Source: Roseibium sp. HPY-6 (GTDB lineage Bacteria; Pseudomonadota; Alphaproteobacteria; Rhizobiales; Stappiaceae). Taken from it: a DNA stretch of 64,000 bases. The position numbers and the translations under genes are program-made. The stretch lies in NCBI RefSeq assembly GCF_040530035.1, contig NZ_JBEWCD010000002.1, forward strand, positions 2,959,793-3,023,792, written 5' to 3'. A model generated the notes under the pieces. The model searched no databases. It saw only the letters and a list, made by a program, of their open reading frames with translations, and was not told the DNA's origin. Below, piece by piece: positions 63,467 to 64,000 of this stretch; the stretch's first letter is position 1; each line of letters opens with the position of its first letter.

Positions 63467-64000
63467 ATGCCGACAACCTCGATCTATGCGCGCCGTGAAA
63501 ACACGGCATTAGCGTTCGTGCTCGCACTCGCCGGCATGGCGGCATTCACGCCTGTATTTGCAGCCGGAAAGATTGCCGACGGTTTGCTTCCCGTTGCTGT
63601 CCTGGTCTGGTTGCGTTTTTTGGGAGGTGCCATCTCAATTGTCGGCGTTGGTGTGGCAAAGCGTGTTCCCGTCTTTTCCAGACTGAGTCCACTTTGGAGG
63701 CTCCACCTTTTGCGCGCTTTCTGCGGTGTCGGCGGCTTGGCATGTTCACTTTACGCGGCCACCATTCTGCCGCTTGCGGACGCGACCGCAATAGGTCTGA
63801 CAAAAGGTATTATCGCAATTGCACTTGCTGGGCTCATCCTGAAGGAAGTTATCACCGGCCGGCACTGGGTTGCCGGGATACTTTGCGCGATCGGGGCTTA
63901 TTGTGTCGTAAGGGCCGCCGATAACACTGGCGCTCATGACACGCTTGCATTTGATGGTGTTGTGGCGGCATTGCTTGCCGCTGTTTTCATGGCCTGCGAA
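63467..64000 (+). CDS. EamA-family transporter (3' end beyond window)
   Basis: About 178 residues are seen. The N-terminus opens MPTTSIYARRENTALAFVLA, followed by hydrophobic segments typical of the DMT superfamily: FTPVFAAGKIADGLLPVAVL, WLRFLGGAISIVGVGVA and ATAIGLTKGIIAIALAGLIL. AGGAG precedes the ATG by about 6 bases. The transported compound cannot be told. It is divergent from the LysR gene. Confidence 0.85.
   Translation, partial: MPTTSIYARRENTALAFVLALAGMAAFTPVFAAGKIADGLLPVAVLVWLRFLGGAISIVGVGVAKRVPVFSRLSPLWRLHLLRAFCGVGGLACSLYAATILPLADATAIGLTKGIIAIALAGLILKEVITGRHWVAGILCAIGAYCVVRAADNTGAHDTLAFDGVVAALLAAVFMACE

Noticed and set aside
1..64000. CRISPR arrays, transposases, prophage or a replication origin
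   Set aside because: No repeat-spacer pattern, transposase motif, phage structural block or DnaA-box cluster was noticed in the window.

Overview
The window is chromosomal DNA from an alphaproteobacterium, most likely a member of the Hyphomicrobiales close to Roseibium/Labrenzia/Stappia (family-level inference). The evidence is gene order typical of the group (pcm-tolC-popZ-valS; exoR, xthA, erpA, dgt, argS, SPOR protein), an aerobic cobalamin set (CobU/P, CobW, CobN, CobO, CobQ, CbiB, CobC), a SUF operon with two cysteine desulfurases, a ChrR-type stress cluster, and moderately high GC. No phage, insertion sequence, CRISPR array, integrase or replication origin is visible. Most of the window is core genome with a few accessory genes.

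Layout. 1-4 kb: an edge-truncated thioredoxin-reductase-like flavoprotein, a small membrane protein, cardiolipin synthase and cysteine synthase. 4.2-9.3 kb: a ChrR-like cupin protein and an SDR on the plus strand face a minus-strand operon of FAD oxidoreductase, DUF1365 protein and cyclopropane-fatty-acid synthase. Both transcripts start behind a TGATCC-N18-TA element, so the block looks like an oxidative or membrane-lipid stress regulon. 10.6-16.5 kb: an amino-sugar and cell-wall recycling locus (cutC, nagK, a divergent murQ, a GntR/HutC regulator, nagB-II, nagA) with shared 11-bp-spaced repeats in its two control regions. 17.0-29 kb: tRNA-Asn, a cobalamin riboswitch and the cob genes, with a GNAT and a YrhK-family gene embedded in tight overlaps. 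29-33.7 kb: a GCS2-family ligase, an orphan coiled-coil/beta protein, tRNA-Cys, pcm and tolC.

33.9-39.4 kb: popZ-like gene, DUF1284 gene, valS, DUF2155 gene and a GNAT gene broken by one frameshift. 39.4-48.2 kb: an alpha/beta hydrolase divergent from the SUF operon (NifS/IscS-type desulfurase, sufB, sufC, sufD, sufS, sufT-like, sufA-like) and then tenA. 48.2-53.3 kb: GGDEF protein, DEAD-box helicase and parE, all on the minus strand. 53.8-62.4 kb: exoR, a small secreted Cys-rich protein, xthA, erpA, dgt, argS and a large SPOR protein. The right edge holds a LysR regulator and a truncated EamA transporter.

Genes act together in four main units: membrane lipid modification under stress, recycling of N-acetyl sugars, B12 synthesis under riboswitch control, and Fe-S cluster assembly (SUF plus ErpA). 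Coordinates, motifs and start choices come from reading the sequence. Family names rest on recognising motifs and domain order without any database search.
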